This document shows, in pieces, positions 47,061 through 58,900 of a DNA stretch of 64,000 bases. Position 1 is the first letter of the stretch. Each line of letters opens with the position of its first letter. Position numbers and translations under genes: made by a program. Origin of the DNA: Spongilla lacustris (taxonomy: Eukaryota > Porifera > Demospongiae > Spongillida > Spongillidae). Where the stretch lies: the NCBI GenBank assembly GCA_949361645.1, contig OX442431.1, positions 3,033,122 through 3,097,121 of the forward strand, written 5' to 3'. Below the pieces are notes generated by a model that searched no databases, was not told the DNA's origin, and saw nothing but the letters and a program-made list of their open reading frames with translations.

Positions 47061-50000
47061 ATGGAGAACAGGAGCTTCGAGATGCGGCACAGAGAGGTGA
47101 TGTTGGCGAGGTGAAGAGGTTGATTGAAGGTGGAGTGCCCATAAATTCACAGAATGGGGTAAGCGGACTCAGTGATTGTACGTGTACGTGTATAGCGTTT
47201 TGTTTATCATGAAGGATGTTACTCGTTTCGATTCACCAGTCCACAGATAATAGAACATAAACGTTCTCTAGTAGAACGTTGGTGGGCTAAAAATCAGAGA
47301 TAATATATATCTATATGGTGTAAACCAGATTTGACAGAAATTGTACTGGAAAGATAGGACTATATTTACCGCATTCCTCAGCATACTCTATTTTATGCTA
47401 AATATAGGCCTATTTTCTCTGTAGAATTTCTGTCACATCTTGTATCCATGCTTTTTACACCACCATTTTGTCCAGTTCAATCATATATGCCACCAACTTT
47501 CTCCTACAGAATGTTTTTATTTACTTAATACAGAAATTAGAGGAGTGGGAGGGGTGTATTTCTGCATGCGAAATTAAAACTTTTTTTGAATGGTGTTGTT
47601 GATGACCATGAACTATTGTACCCACTTCAGGGTGGTGATACTACTCCATTACACCTTGCTGCATGTGGAGGTCATACTACTTGTGTGGAACATCTCCTTT
47701 CCACTCCTGGTATTGATGTGAACATTAAGGATTGGGTGAGTTGGTATAGATGCAGGATGGGCAGGGTAGGGTAGGGGGAGGAGTACTAGGGGGAGTATGG
47801 AGGACAAGACTTAATGTCTCAATGTTGATAGTACGAAAGTGGAAAAGAATTGAGTTCAATTACTGCACTTTGTATGCCAGTATGGTTGGCAGAAAACTAC
47901 ATGTGTGTAAACCCTTGTTGGTTTCGTATATTGTTTGAACGGCTATACATGTTCTATCCATGTTCTACATGTGCGATTTGTACATTGTACCCACCATGTT
48001 GGCTGAACTATTGTACCCACTCCGGCCAGTGCGGTCATACTCCATTACACCTTGCTGCAAATGGAGGTCATACTACTTGTGTAGAACATCTCCTTTCCAC
48101 TCCTGGTATTGATGTGAACATTAAGAATAGGGTGAGTTGGTCATAAGGCTACAGCTGCATGGCTTGTGGGCAAAGTTTTAGAAAGTGTTAATGAAGGCCG
48201 TAACATTGTCTGGTATCCCTCCCACCCTGGCTAGGGGGAGGGGCTGTGGTATCCCTCCCACCCTGGCTAGGGGGAGGGGCTGCAGTATCCCTCCCACCCT
48301 GGCTAGGGGTAGGGGCTGCAGTATCCCTCCCACCCTGGCTAGGGGGAGGGGCTGTGATATCCCTCCCACCCTGGCTAGGGGGAGGGGCTGTGGTATCCCT
48401 CCCACCCTGGCTAGGGGGATCAATATCGCCAGACCACATTGGACCACCATTATAATAATGTTGAATGCTTATATACCTTTGTTGTGTTTTCTTTACCATA
48501 ACAAGTTTGAGATCAAGGTGATCGTGATAGAGACAGCAGTACAGTAATGTTGCTATCTTCATGGACTAAGTTCCCACAAGTTGTTGTTTGTATCTTTCTC
48601 TTTGTGGTGTTCAAGCCTAAACAGCTCCCCAATGTCATGTGTACTTTGGGCAAGACAATAACAACTATTTGGTAAAGCTCAAGAATATGCCTTCTTTGTC
48701 CGCTACTTTTGTAATCATTTTTGGGTACAAATAGGCTGCCAGACCTGCCCCACCAGTTCTGCTACCACCTCTCCCCACCCCCTCCTTTGATCTACTATAA
48801 TGGTACCACATACATGTGTACACTGTAGTGGCATTGTGTTATTGAATGATGTTATTGATGACCATGAACTACATGTATTGTACCCACTCCAGGGTGATCA
48901 TACTCCATTACACTGGGCTGCAAATGGAGGTCATACTACTTGTGTGGAACATCTCCTTTCCACTCCTGGTATTGAAGTGAACATTAAGGATTGGGTGAGT
49001 TGCTCTATTGAAAGCTCCCCCCTCCCCCCCCCCCCCCCCCCCCCCTTCTCCGCTCGCTATGAACCCTTGCATTTCAATCACTATAACTTCCGAACGGTTA
49101 AGGCTATTGACTTCCTATTTTCATCACTTCATACTACACCATTTGACAATGGGAACCAATATTTTGGGGTCTTGCACTAGCTCTATGCCAGTATTGCAAC
49201 ATCAGATACCCCACTGGGTTCAAATCCTCAATCAGGAGTAATCAAATCGCTCCTAATTCAGTGTGTAGGTAGAGGAGGTCCCTTATATAATTAGATTGTT
49301 CTGTTCATTACATTTTGTTACGGAGATACAGTTGAACAAGTTTTCACACTCGAATAGATTTGGGCAAATGGTGTCCCACTCAATGTATGGGAGGCGGGGA
49401 TTATACATCTACATAGTTGGCTGGGAATAATGTATTAGGAATAAGACCATGAATGATGTACTGTCATTATACGTGTTGGCTGAACTTTTGTACCCACTCC
49501 AGGATGGTAATACTCCATTACACATTGCTGCAAAGAGAGGTCATACTTCTTGTGTAGAACGTCTCCTTTCCACTCCTGGTATTGATGTGAACATTAAGGA
49601 TAGGGTGAGTTGGTATAGATGCAGGATGGGCAGGGTAGGGTAGGGGGAGGAGTACTAGGGGGAGTATGGAGGACAAGACTTAATGTCTCAATGTTGATAG
49701 TATGAAAGTGGAAAAGAATTGGGTTAAATTACACTGCATATTGTGTGGCAGTATAGTGGGTAGAAAACTACATGATCCATCCGTGTACTACATGTACATT
49801 GTACCCACCATGTTGACTGAACTCCAATGTGGTCATACTTCATTACACTGTGCTGCATGGGGAGGTCATACTACTTGTGTGGAACAGTTGTGTGTTTCTT
49901 TCTCTTCATAGTGTTCCACCCCGTGCCATGTCATCCCAGGAAGGATCAAAACATTAGTGGCCATAAAGTTTTGGCCCAAGTTTTGTGCGTTATTTAGAAT

Positions 50001-53000
50001 TTGTGTTATCATTATGTAGAATGATGTAATAAGAACAACTTAGACTAGTGAAAATTCACGGCTAATTACTTTATTCACAACATTAAGCAAGTATACATAT
50101 ACTTGGGTATGCACATGAGCATTGTGGGAGATAGGGGAGACCTGGGCTGGTTGTCACATGGGCTGGTTGTCACATGGGCTGGTTGTCACATGGGCTGGTT
50201 GTCACATGGGCTGGTTGTCACATGGGCTGGTTGTCACATGGGCTGGTTGTCACATGGGCTGGTTGTCCATGGGCTGGTTGTCACATGGGCTGGTTGTCAC
50301 ATGGGCTGGTTGTCACATGGGCTGGTTGTCACATGGACTGGTTGTCACATGGGGCTGGTTGTCACATGGGCTGGTTGTCACATGGGGCTGGCCTATAAAA
50401 TATACATGAGGATTTGAACGCTTAGCATTTGTCCTTATGGGGAATTACATCCTCCCCCCATGCCCACCCCCCTCCCAATTCATTCCTTCCGATGTCCGTG
50501 ATACACTATATTCATGTTGATGACCATGTACTACATGTACATGTGTACATTATACCCACCATGTTGGCTGAACTATTGTACCCACTCCAGGATGGTTATA
50601 CTCCATTACACCTTGCTGCAAGGGGAGGTCATACTACTTGTTTGGAACGTCTCCTTTCCACTCCTGGTATTGATGTGAACATTAAGGAATGGGTGAGTTG
50701 GTATAGATGCAGGATGGGCAGGGTAGGGTAGGGGGAGGAGTACTAGGGGGAGTATGGAGGACAAGACTTAATGTTGATAGTATGAAAGTGAAAAAGAATT
50801 ACTGCACTTTGTATGCCAGTATACATGTAGTTGGCAGAAAACTGCATTTGTGTGAACCCTTGTGGTTTCATGTTTGAAAGGCCATCCATTTTCTACATGT
50901 ACATGTGTACATTATACCCACCATGTTGACTGAACTATTGTACCCTCTCCAGTATGGTGATACTCCATTACACCTTGTTGCATGGAGAGGTCATCCTACT
51001 TGTTTGGAACGTCTCCTTTCCACTCCTGGTATTGATGTGAACGTTAAGAGTGAGGTGAGTTGGTCCGTTTATAAGGATGGGTAGGGGGAGGAGTACTAGG
51101 ATGATCCAATGCTAAGACCCTTGCTAGGAAAGTGTTGCTTTAAAGGAGTTTAATATACAGTACTGCTATCGAGTAGGTTGTCAAGTACTTGTAAGTAAAG
51201 AACTATTCAAGTGGTCCCCACACACACACACACACTCCTTCACATGCACGTGAGTTGCCTGTAAACCCTGCCCACAGGCCATGCAGCTATAGCCTTATGC
51301 AGCATCGTGTGTGTTTGCACATGAGTGCTAAAAATTGAAGAACATCTAATCACATTCCTTAGATGGTATCATTTCTGGTGAACACGAGGGACCTCAAAAG
51401 AGGACCAATCTTTCCAACCACTTTGCCCTCTCACTTCAAACCTGCCATGCACATACACGTACATGTAGGTACCACAAAGCGGTACCTATGTTACGTGGGT
51501 CTCAACAAATGCACTTACAACATTGCCGTACTACGTAGCTAAGCAACCCACACAGCTGTTCCTTATGAATATTATTACGCTGACATTTTGGTGCGCAGGT
51601 GCAACATATATACAGTACTGCATTGTTACATTACTCCCCTCCTAGTTTCTTGCATCCTTGCAAGATCTTGGTGTTCAACGTAAATCCCATAACGATCAGT
51701 GGGTCTTCGATTTCTCTGGGGACTTGCCATTTGTACGTTGTCAGTGTCAGGCTCATCATCTGCATCTACACAGCATCCAGATTCTGCGTGCACTGCATAA
51801 TCTTCAAAAGCAAGATTTTCTATGGGTTTTGACAGTCGAGACGCCTCATCTGTTTGCTTTGGAACTGGGTTCTCTGCGGTTTTGTCATTTTCCTTCTTTA
51901 GGTAGGCCGTAACATCGTTTCAATCTATTACGATGGACAACAAAAACAGTTTTTTTGTGGAGCCGACTAATGCTCCATTTTCTGAAACAAAGAGGTCATC
52001 GAACTTCCTCAAGAGACTCCTCAGCTCATGTTTCTCTGAATCTGTGATTTCTGCTGAGTCCAAGTTGAATCTATTAGACTCCCTGTGATTGCTTGAACAG
52101 ACTGCTGCTATATTGCTTTCCATCAAAAAGAAGTTTCTCTGCAGTACAAACTGACCCAGTTGAATACCTTTGTACACCTTCACTGCTGTAGGACTCACAT
52201 TCATCATTTGAACCAAGATTGATCACTCCGACGATATGCGGCCCAGTGAACGAGCAACACAAAGATGCTTTGGCAAAACTGCAGCAGGCTCTATCAATCC
52301 TTCAGTGAACCGCTCAGCTGAATCACAATATCCTTCCTGCAAAGTTGCCATGACCAAGTGCACTGAGTGGCCAGGGATCTCCATGTCTTCCACAGCATGT
52401 ACGGAGATGCTGTGTGCTTCACTCGAAACCGATATGGAGTTGTTGTTACTAGGAATCTTGACTGTGCTGTCACCTAGGTGAAGCATGTTATTCCATTCAT
52501 GTTGATGACCATGTACTGCATGTACATGTGTACATTATACCCACCATGTTGACTGAACTATTGTACCCACTCCAGTGTGGTGATACTCCATTACACGTTG
52601 CTGCAAGGGAAGGTCATACTACATGTGTGGAACATCTCCTTTCCACTCCTGGTATTGATGTGAACACTAAGGATGGGGTGAGTTGGTCCATTGAATGTTA
52701 AGGGATGTTGCTGTATGAATAATATACACCAATGTCCCTTATCAACAGACAGTACCGGATTTTGGGGGGGGGGGGGGGGGGGTAGGCCAAATGTGAGCAT
52801 TCTGATGCGACAAAGCTTTGGCAGCTTGCTTTGTAACCACCTCCATGTGTTGTTCCTAAATTTGCCAAACATAAATATCATTTTGAGCGTGGTGGGACCC
52901 CTAACCCCCCCCCCCCCTCCGTGGACCCCGGCTCGTATTTCGCATTTTGATTAAAATTAGGAGTTAATTGTACATGTAGGGATACCACAGCCCCTCCCAC

Positions 53001-53768
53001 TAGCCAGGGTGGGAGGGATATCACAGCCCCTCTCCCTAGCCAGGTATCACAGCCCCTCCCCCTAGCCAAAATAATGATTTATATATAACTACAGGCATAA
53101 CCATCAAGGCCATATAACATCCTTTTACATTTGAGACCATTCTGTTTGGCTGTCTCTGCACAGCAGATGGATCCAGGCAGCTGCCTACTCTCACAATTAC
53201 CAGAAGTACATGTATGCCAATGCATGCATCTAAACCAATCCATGATATGAACATATTGCATGGCCACAAAATCATGTCATGTACCTAACAGCAGCCATGA
53301 CCATATAAGGGAGATCCTTATCAACTGTGCAGTGGCTGGGTGTAAGACATTCAGTACAGGTGCATCCATGTAGGGCTTGGCAGGGGGAGGGGCTGTAGGT
53401 AGATAGGTCCCTTAGATATAGGATTGTTCTGTTCATTATTTTTTTTCCATTAATTTGTTACAGAGATACAGTTGAACAAGTTTTCGTGCTCGAATTGATT
53501 TGGGCAAATTGCGTCCCACTCAATGTATGGGAGGCGGGGATTATACACAGTTGGCTGGGAATAATGTATCCTTAAGGAATAAGACCATGACTACATTATA
53601 CCATGTACTACATGTACATTATACATGTTGGCTGAACTATTGTACCCACTCCAGGATGGTGATACTCCATTACAGCTTGCTGCAAGAGAAGGTCATACCA
53701 CCTGTGTGGAACATCTCCTTTCCTCTCCTGGTATTGATCTGGATACTGCATTCCAGACAATTTTCTAG
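47061..53768 (+). CDS. Ankyrin-repeat gene A (start exon not found)
   Basis: Ankyrin repeats are protein-binding scaffolds. Exons: 47061-47158 (ELRDAAQRGDVGEVKRLIEG), 47631-47735, 48030-48131, 48893-48994, 49503-49604, 50591-50692, 50953-51054, 52576-52677 and last exon 53655-53768, ending TAG. Inner exons are 102 nt (one is 105) in phase 0 and each encodes one 34-residue repeat of the type DGDTPLHLAARGGHTTCVEH then LLSTPGIDVNIKDW. They have CCACTCCAG-type acceptors and GTGAGT donors. The first exon begins with two bases of a split codon, so a start exon exists upstream. An extra broken exon lies at 49827. All listed exons are open and the gene looks functional. No other domain was found. Confidence 0.85.
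47268..47508. mobile_element. MITE-like element in intron 1 of gene A
   Basis: The ends TAGTAGAACGTTGGTGGGCT and TATGCCACCAACTTTCTCCT pair imperfectly. Inside is a second inverted pair around GATTTGACAGAAATTGTACT. It is shared with gene B (56178-56386), so it predates the duplication. Confidence 0.6.
48212..48419. repeat. 36-bp G/C-rich minisatellite, ~6 copies
   Basis: Unit CCCTCCCACCCTGGCTAGGG... of 36 bp in an intron of gene A. All frames over it are open and artefactual. Single degenerate copies also occur near 52980-53068 and 61040-61120. Confidence 0.93.
49250..49420 (+). repeat. Dispersed repeat copy (GAGATACAG family)
   Basis: Shares GATTGTTCTGTTCATT, TTACGGAGATACAGTTGAAC and CCCACTCAATGTATGGGAGG with 53410-53550, and in inverse with 40190-40310. 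Confidence 0.65.
49827..49911 (+). pseudogene. Broken ankyrin exon in gene A
   Basis: CGHTSLHCAAWGGHTTCVEQ is recognisable, but the acceptor reads CTCCAA instead of CTCCAG. The second half of the repeat is replaced by unrelated sequence with a stop at 49909. If spliced in, it would truncate the protein. The acceptor change may silence it. Confidence 0.75.
50143..50392 (+). repeat. 16-bp minisatellite, ~15 copies
   Basis: Unit GGGCTGGTTGTCACAT, nearly perfect, with one 14-bp and two 17-bp units. Direct tandem units without spacers, so not a CRISPR. Paralogous array at 59090-59308. Confidence 0.95.
51055..51639. other. Intron of gene A, nothing recognised
   Basis: Short CA run at 51220-51233 only. 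Confidence 0.5.
51640..52486 (-). pseudogene. Internally deleted Ty3/Gypsy pol in an intron of gene A
   Basis: Minus-strand 52486-51920 carries the linker before RT (HSISVHAVEDMEIPGHSVHL, PTAVKVYKGIQLGQF, LLRKFDDLFVSENGAL). The following 51905-51640 is the C-terminal tail after integrase (NRRPTDRYGIYVEH). RT, RNase H and integrase are missing between them. It has no counterpart in gene B. Confidence 0.7.
52740..53400. other. Spacer in the last intron of gene A
   Basis: Contains G(20) near 52762, C(12) near 52904, minisatellite scraps and a segment (about 53080-53350) that reappears inverted at 61150-61420 in gene B. No gene. Confidence 0.55.
53405..53560 (+). repeat. Dispersed repeat copy (GAGATACAG family)
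   Basis: Near-copy of 49250-49420 in the same orientation. Confidence 0.65.
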
Positions 53769-53926
53769 CCAATTATTTTTGGAATTTATTTTACATTTGA
53801 CCGGCTATCATGTGTACTACTGATATGTGATATTTGATTGTAATAATGGAGACCTTGAGATGAAATTGTTGTATGTTATCAGTGTGAGGGAGGGACATAA
53901 CATTTGAAATGGAAACAAAGAGCGTA

Positions 53927-54077
53927 TATGGGAACAGAGGACATGTTTAAGTTGAGAGCATGTATGGGAACAGAGGACATGCTTAAGTTGAGAGCATGTA
54001 TGGGAACAGAGGACATGCTTAAGTTGAGAGCATGTATGGGAACAGGACACACTTAAGTTGAGAGCATGTATGGGAAC
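53927..54077 (+). repeat. 36-bp minisatellite, ~4 copies
   Basis: Same unit and same position, about 160 bp after the last ankyrin exon, as at 44299 and 63149; one unit is shortened. Confidence 0.93.
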
Positions 54078-54635
54078 ATAACACTGCCCTGCTAATGTCA
54101 CAAGCCGACAACAGGAGATAAAGTTAGGGCTTTAGGGATTAGGGTTAGGCATGAGGCGTGAAGCATCGATGATGCCGACTTCGAATCTGGGGTCAAATTG
54201 CACCAGCAGTGCTGTCCAGACACTCTACATTGCACCAAACGGGCATCCGTAACAAAATTGAATGGCCTCGTCCCAAATCCGCTTTGTGAGCCACATTAAT
54301 CTACCTAAAGATGTGAGATGTTTATCGTATCACAACATATACGGGACACTTTGAATTGCTGCCCTTAAGACAGCCTATGTAGCAGTTGTTAGTATGGAAT
54401 TCATCTGGATAGCTGTCATCCAAGTGGTTAGACACTCCCATAAATTCAAATCTGACACAGATGCAGAGGTCATGGCTATTTCAGAAGGTGTGTACAAATA
54501 CTGGTTGAGTTTGATCCTTCATATCTGTCCTGTCTCCTCCCTCTTCCCCTTCTCTCTTTCTTCTTATCCTCCCACTCACCTCCCGGTTGTGTTGTAGTTA
54601 GCCATATGCATGGGCGTCCCCAGGCAGGGGGGGCA

Positions 54636-54637
<2 letters not shown>

Positions 54638-54666
<29 letters not shown>
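54638..54666. repeat. Poly(C) run of ~29
   Basis: Homopolymer in the spacer between genes A and B. Confidence 0.95.
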
Positions 54667-54667
<1 letters not shown>

Positions 54668-54804
54668 TATTCATATTTAGCTGTCAAATGGTGCCCAATT
54701 ACCCAATCCTGGTCCCCCTTCCAGAAACACTGGGGGCACCTATGATATGTGCTGTTTTATATATTTATATTTATATTACATACATGTAGTTCACTTATAT
54801 ATGT

Positions 54805-55577
54805 TGGCAGCAGAAAAAGAAGTGGTCAAAATGACCAAGAATGGCCTGAAGTGGGCGGAACTTGGGTGGGAGTGCATTCCCCTGGCTGTAGAGACATATG
54901 GCGGATGGCCATGGGGAGAGAGGGCCCAGGAAGCTTTCAACCGTACCAGCAGGAGGTTGGCAGTGGGCTCAGCCTCCAGTGAAGCCGGGGTGAGGCAGGA
55001 CATGTACGAGAGACTAAGCATGACCTTGGTGAGGGAGAACGCTAAGGCTATCCTGGCAAGATCCAGCTGGCCTGTTAGCTGAACCCTTGTGTGTTATGTC
55101 CTGTTAGTATGATTACGTGATATATACATGTACCTTGCCATTTATGCTTGTAAAATGGATACCCTTCCAGCCTCAATAATATAAGAACATCACCCTTACA
55201 CCCTTTTATTTAATTACCTAAGCATTGTGATGCTCTGAAGTTGCTATCTAAGCCTGTTGAGGTTGCAACCATGGTGGCTTTAATTCTGTTGCACTTATGT
55301 GGGAGTGTTTGTAAGCTATTGTTCACCTGCATGGCAAAAGCCACCCCTCCAAGTTTGGTCTCTGATCCTTTGCCAGTGTTTTAAGGATTGCTGTGTGTTG
55401 GACACCTCTGATTCCACATGGCAGCAGGTTCAGCTAAGTCTACACTACGTACAGGAGCTTTGGCTTGTGGTCCATTCTAGTGTTATTGCTACTTTGTGCT
55501 CCTCTAGCTTTGGTGACAGAGATAGTCAGTATCTTGTGCAGGCAATTACTCTTTTTAACAGTCAGGTCATTCTATGA
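54805..55577 (+). pseudogene. RT debris before gene B
   Basis: 54805-55083 is the RT C-terminus (LAAEKEVVKMTKNGLKWAEL, MTLVRENAKAILARSSWPVS). 55195-55577 is the thumb (LLHLCGSVCKLLFTCMAKAT) in the same shuffled order as before gene A. The N-terminal and core parts found before gene A are absent here. Confidence 0.8.
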
Positions 55578-55935
55578 GTATCTGATGATCTGAGTTCCGT
55601 ATCTATGTAATGAATTATTACGTAATGAAAAATCGAGAGTTTGACCCACGTGGCATTAAACTTACGCAAGATGCTCCCTGCCACGAAGTTAAAAGTCGGT
55701 ACGATCTTTAAAAAGGCGTTTGACTAATGGACAAGTAGGGAAATAGTATTTAGTGAGTCTTGAACTTGTCTTTGTAAAATCATAGGACGCGCCCCGATGA
55801 CCTGGCTTTCAGCATAACTATCTATGCTTTCAGTAGTGACTAGATCGAGCGTATGAACTGTCCCGTTGCGGTTCTGATGTACGCTGTACATGTACTGGTA
55901 CGGAAAGGGAACATGACGATCGTAACTTTCTTCAG

Positions 55936-58900
55936 ATGGAGAACAGGAGCTTCGAGATGCGGCACAGAGAGGTGATTTTGGCGAGGTGAAGAGTTTGATT
56001 GAAAGTGGAGTGCCCGTAAATTCACAGAATGGGGTAAGCAGACTCAGTGATTGTACGTGTACGTGTATAGAGTATTATATACTTTGCATTGCCAAGATTT
56101 TTGCTTTGTGCATTTTCATGAAGGATGTTACTCGTTTCGATTCACCAGTCCACAGATAATAGAACATGAACGTTCTCTAGTAGAAAGTTGGTGGCATATA
56201 AATCAGAGATAATATACATCTACCAGATTTGACAGAAATTGTACTGGGATGATAGGACTATATTTACCGCATTCCTCAGCATACTCTATTTTATGCTCTG
56301 TACAATTTCTGTCAAATCTTGTATCCATGCTTTTTACACCACCATTTTGTGCAGTTCAATCATATATGCCACCAACTTTCTCCTACAGAATGTTTTTATT
56401 TACTTAATATAGAAATTAGGGGAGAAGGAGGGGTGTATTTCTGCATGCAAAATTAAAACTTTTTTTGAATGGTGTTGTTGATGACCATGAACTATTGTAC
56501 CCACTTCAGGGTGGTGATACTACTCCATTACACCTTGCTGCATGTGGAGGTCATACTACTTGTGTGGAACATCTCCTTTCCACTCCTGGTATTGATGTGA
56601 ACATTCAAGACCAGCTCAGACAAGGCATAGTGGAAACAGTTGATCCTTCTGATGCTGGACCCATTGGAGCAATGCACTACCTTCTTCATCATGCAGTAAT
56701 ACGGGAGGATAAGCTGATGACTAAGCTGTGCATCGTTAATGATACACATTAAGGATTGGGTGAGTTGGTATAGATGCAGGATGGGCAGGGTAGGGTAGGG
56801 GGAGGAGTACTAGGGGTAGTATGGAGGACAAGACTTAATGTCTCAATGTTGATAGTACGAAAGTGGAAAAGAATTGAGTTCGATTACTGCACTTTGTATG
56901 CCAGTATGGTTGGCAGAAAACTACATGTGTGTAAACCCTTGTTGGTTTCATGTATTGTTTGAACTGCTATCCATGTTCTACATGTACATGTGTACATTAT
57001 ACCCACCATGTTGGCTGAACTATTGTACCCTCCAGGGTGGTGATACTCCATTACACCTTGCTGCAAATGGAGGTCACACTACCTGTGTGGAACATCTCCT
57101 TTCCACTCCTGGTATTGATGTGAACATTAAGAATTGGGTGAGTTGGTCATAAGGCTGCAGCTGGGAGGGGGAGGGGCTGTGGTATCCCTCCCACCCTGGC
57201 TAGGGAGAGGGGCTGTGGTATCCTTCCCACCCTGGCTATGGGGAGGGGCTGTAGTATCCCTCCCACCCTGGCTAGGGGGAGGGGCTGTGGTATCCCTCCC
57301 ACCCTGGCTAGGGGGAGGGGCTGTGGTATCCTTCCCACCCTGGCTATGGGGAGGGGCTGTAGTATCCCTCCCACCCTGGCTAGGGGGAGGGGCTGTGGTA
57401 TCCCTCCCACCCTGGCTAGGGGGAGGGGCTGTGGTATCCTTCCCACCCTGGCTATGGGGAGGGGCTGTAGTATCCCTCCCACCCTGGCTAGGGGGAGGGG
57501 CTGTGGTATCCCTCCCACCCTGGCTAGGGGATCAATATCGTGAGACCACATTGGACCACCATTATAATAATGTTGAATGCTTATATACTTTTGTTGTGTT
57601 TTCTTTACCATAACAAGTTTGAGATCAAGGTGATCGTGATAGAGACAGCAGTACACTAATGTTGCTATCTTCAAGGACTAAGTTCCCACAAGTTGTTGTT
57701 TGTATCATCTTTCTCTTTGTGGTGTTCAAGGCTTAACAGCTCCCCAATGTCATGTGTACTTTGGGCAAGACAATAACAACTATTTGGTAATGCCCAAGAA
57801 TTTGCCTTCTTTGTCCGCTACTTTTGTAATCATTTTTGGGTACAAATAGGCTGCCAGACCTGCCCCACCAGTTCTGCTACCACCTCTCCCCACCCCCTCC
57901 TTTGATCTACTATAATGGTACCACATACATGTGTACACTGTAGTGGCATTGTGTTATTGAATGATGTTATTGATGACCATGAACTACATGTATTGTACCC
58001 ACTCCAGTGTGGTCATACTCCATTACACTTGGCTGCATGTGGAGGTCATACTACTTGTGTGGAACATCTCCTTTCCACTCCTGGTATTGAAGTGAACATT
58101 AAGGATTGGGTGAGTTGCTCTATTGAAAGCTCCCCCCTCCCCCCCCCCCCCCCCCCTTCTCCGCTCACTATGAACCCTTGCATTTCAATCACTATAACTT
58201 CTGAACGGTTAAGGCTATTGACTTCCTATATTCCTCATTTCATACTGCACCATGTTACCATGGGAACCAATATTTTGCGGTCTTGCACTAGCTCTATGCC
58301 AGTATTGCAACATCAGATACCTCACTGGGTTCAAATCCTCAATAAGGAGTAATCAAATCGCTCCAAATTCAGTGTGTAGGTAAAGGAGGTTCCTTGCCTA
58401 TGCGATTGTTCTGTTCATTTATTTTTTACATTTGTTACAGAGTGTAACGGGCCACCTAGACCATGACCGATGTACTGCCATTATACATGTTGGCTGAACT
58501 GTTGTACCCACTCCAGGATGGTGATACCTGTACTCCATTACACATTGCTGCAAAGAGAGGTCATACTACTTGTGTGGAACATCTCCTTTCCACTCCTGGT
58601 ATTGATGTGAACATTAAGAATAGGGTGAGTTGGTATAGATGCAGGATGGGCAGGGTAGGGTAGGGGGAGGAGTACTAGGGGGAGTATGGAGGACAAGACT
58701 TAATGTTTCAATGTTGATAGTATGAAAGTGGAAAAGAATTACACTGCACATTGTGTGGCAGTATAGTGGGTAGAAAACTACATGATCCATCCGTGTACTA
58801 CATGTACACTGTGCTGCATGGGGAGGTCATACTACTTGTGTGGAACAGTTGTGTGTTTCTTTCACTTTGTAGTGTTTCACCCCTTGCCATGTCATCCCAG

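Noticed and set aside
46849..47150. Minus-strand frames opposite the first ankyrin exon (also at 55840-56025)
   Set aside because: Shadows of the plus-strand exon, which has proper splice sites and an ankyrin match.
50103..50417. 16-bp direct repeats considered as a CRISPR or coding repeat
   Set aside because: Units abut without spacers and the host is an animal; it is an intronic minisatellite.
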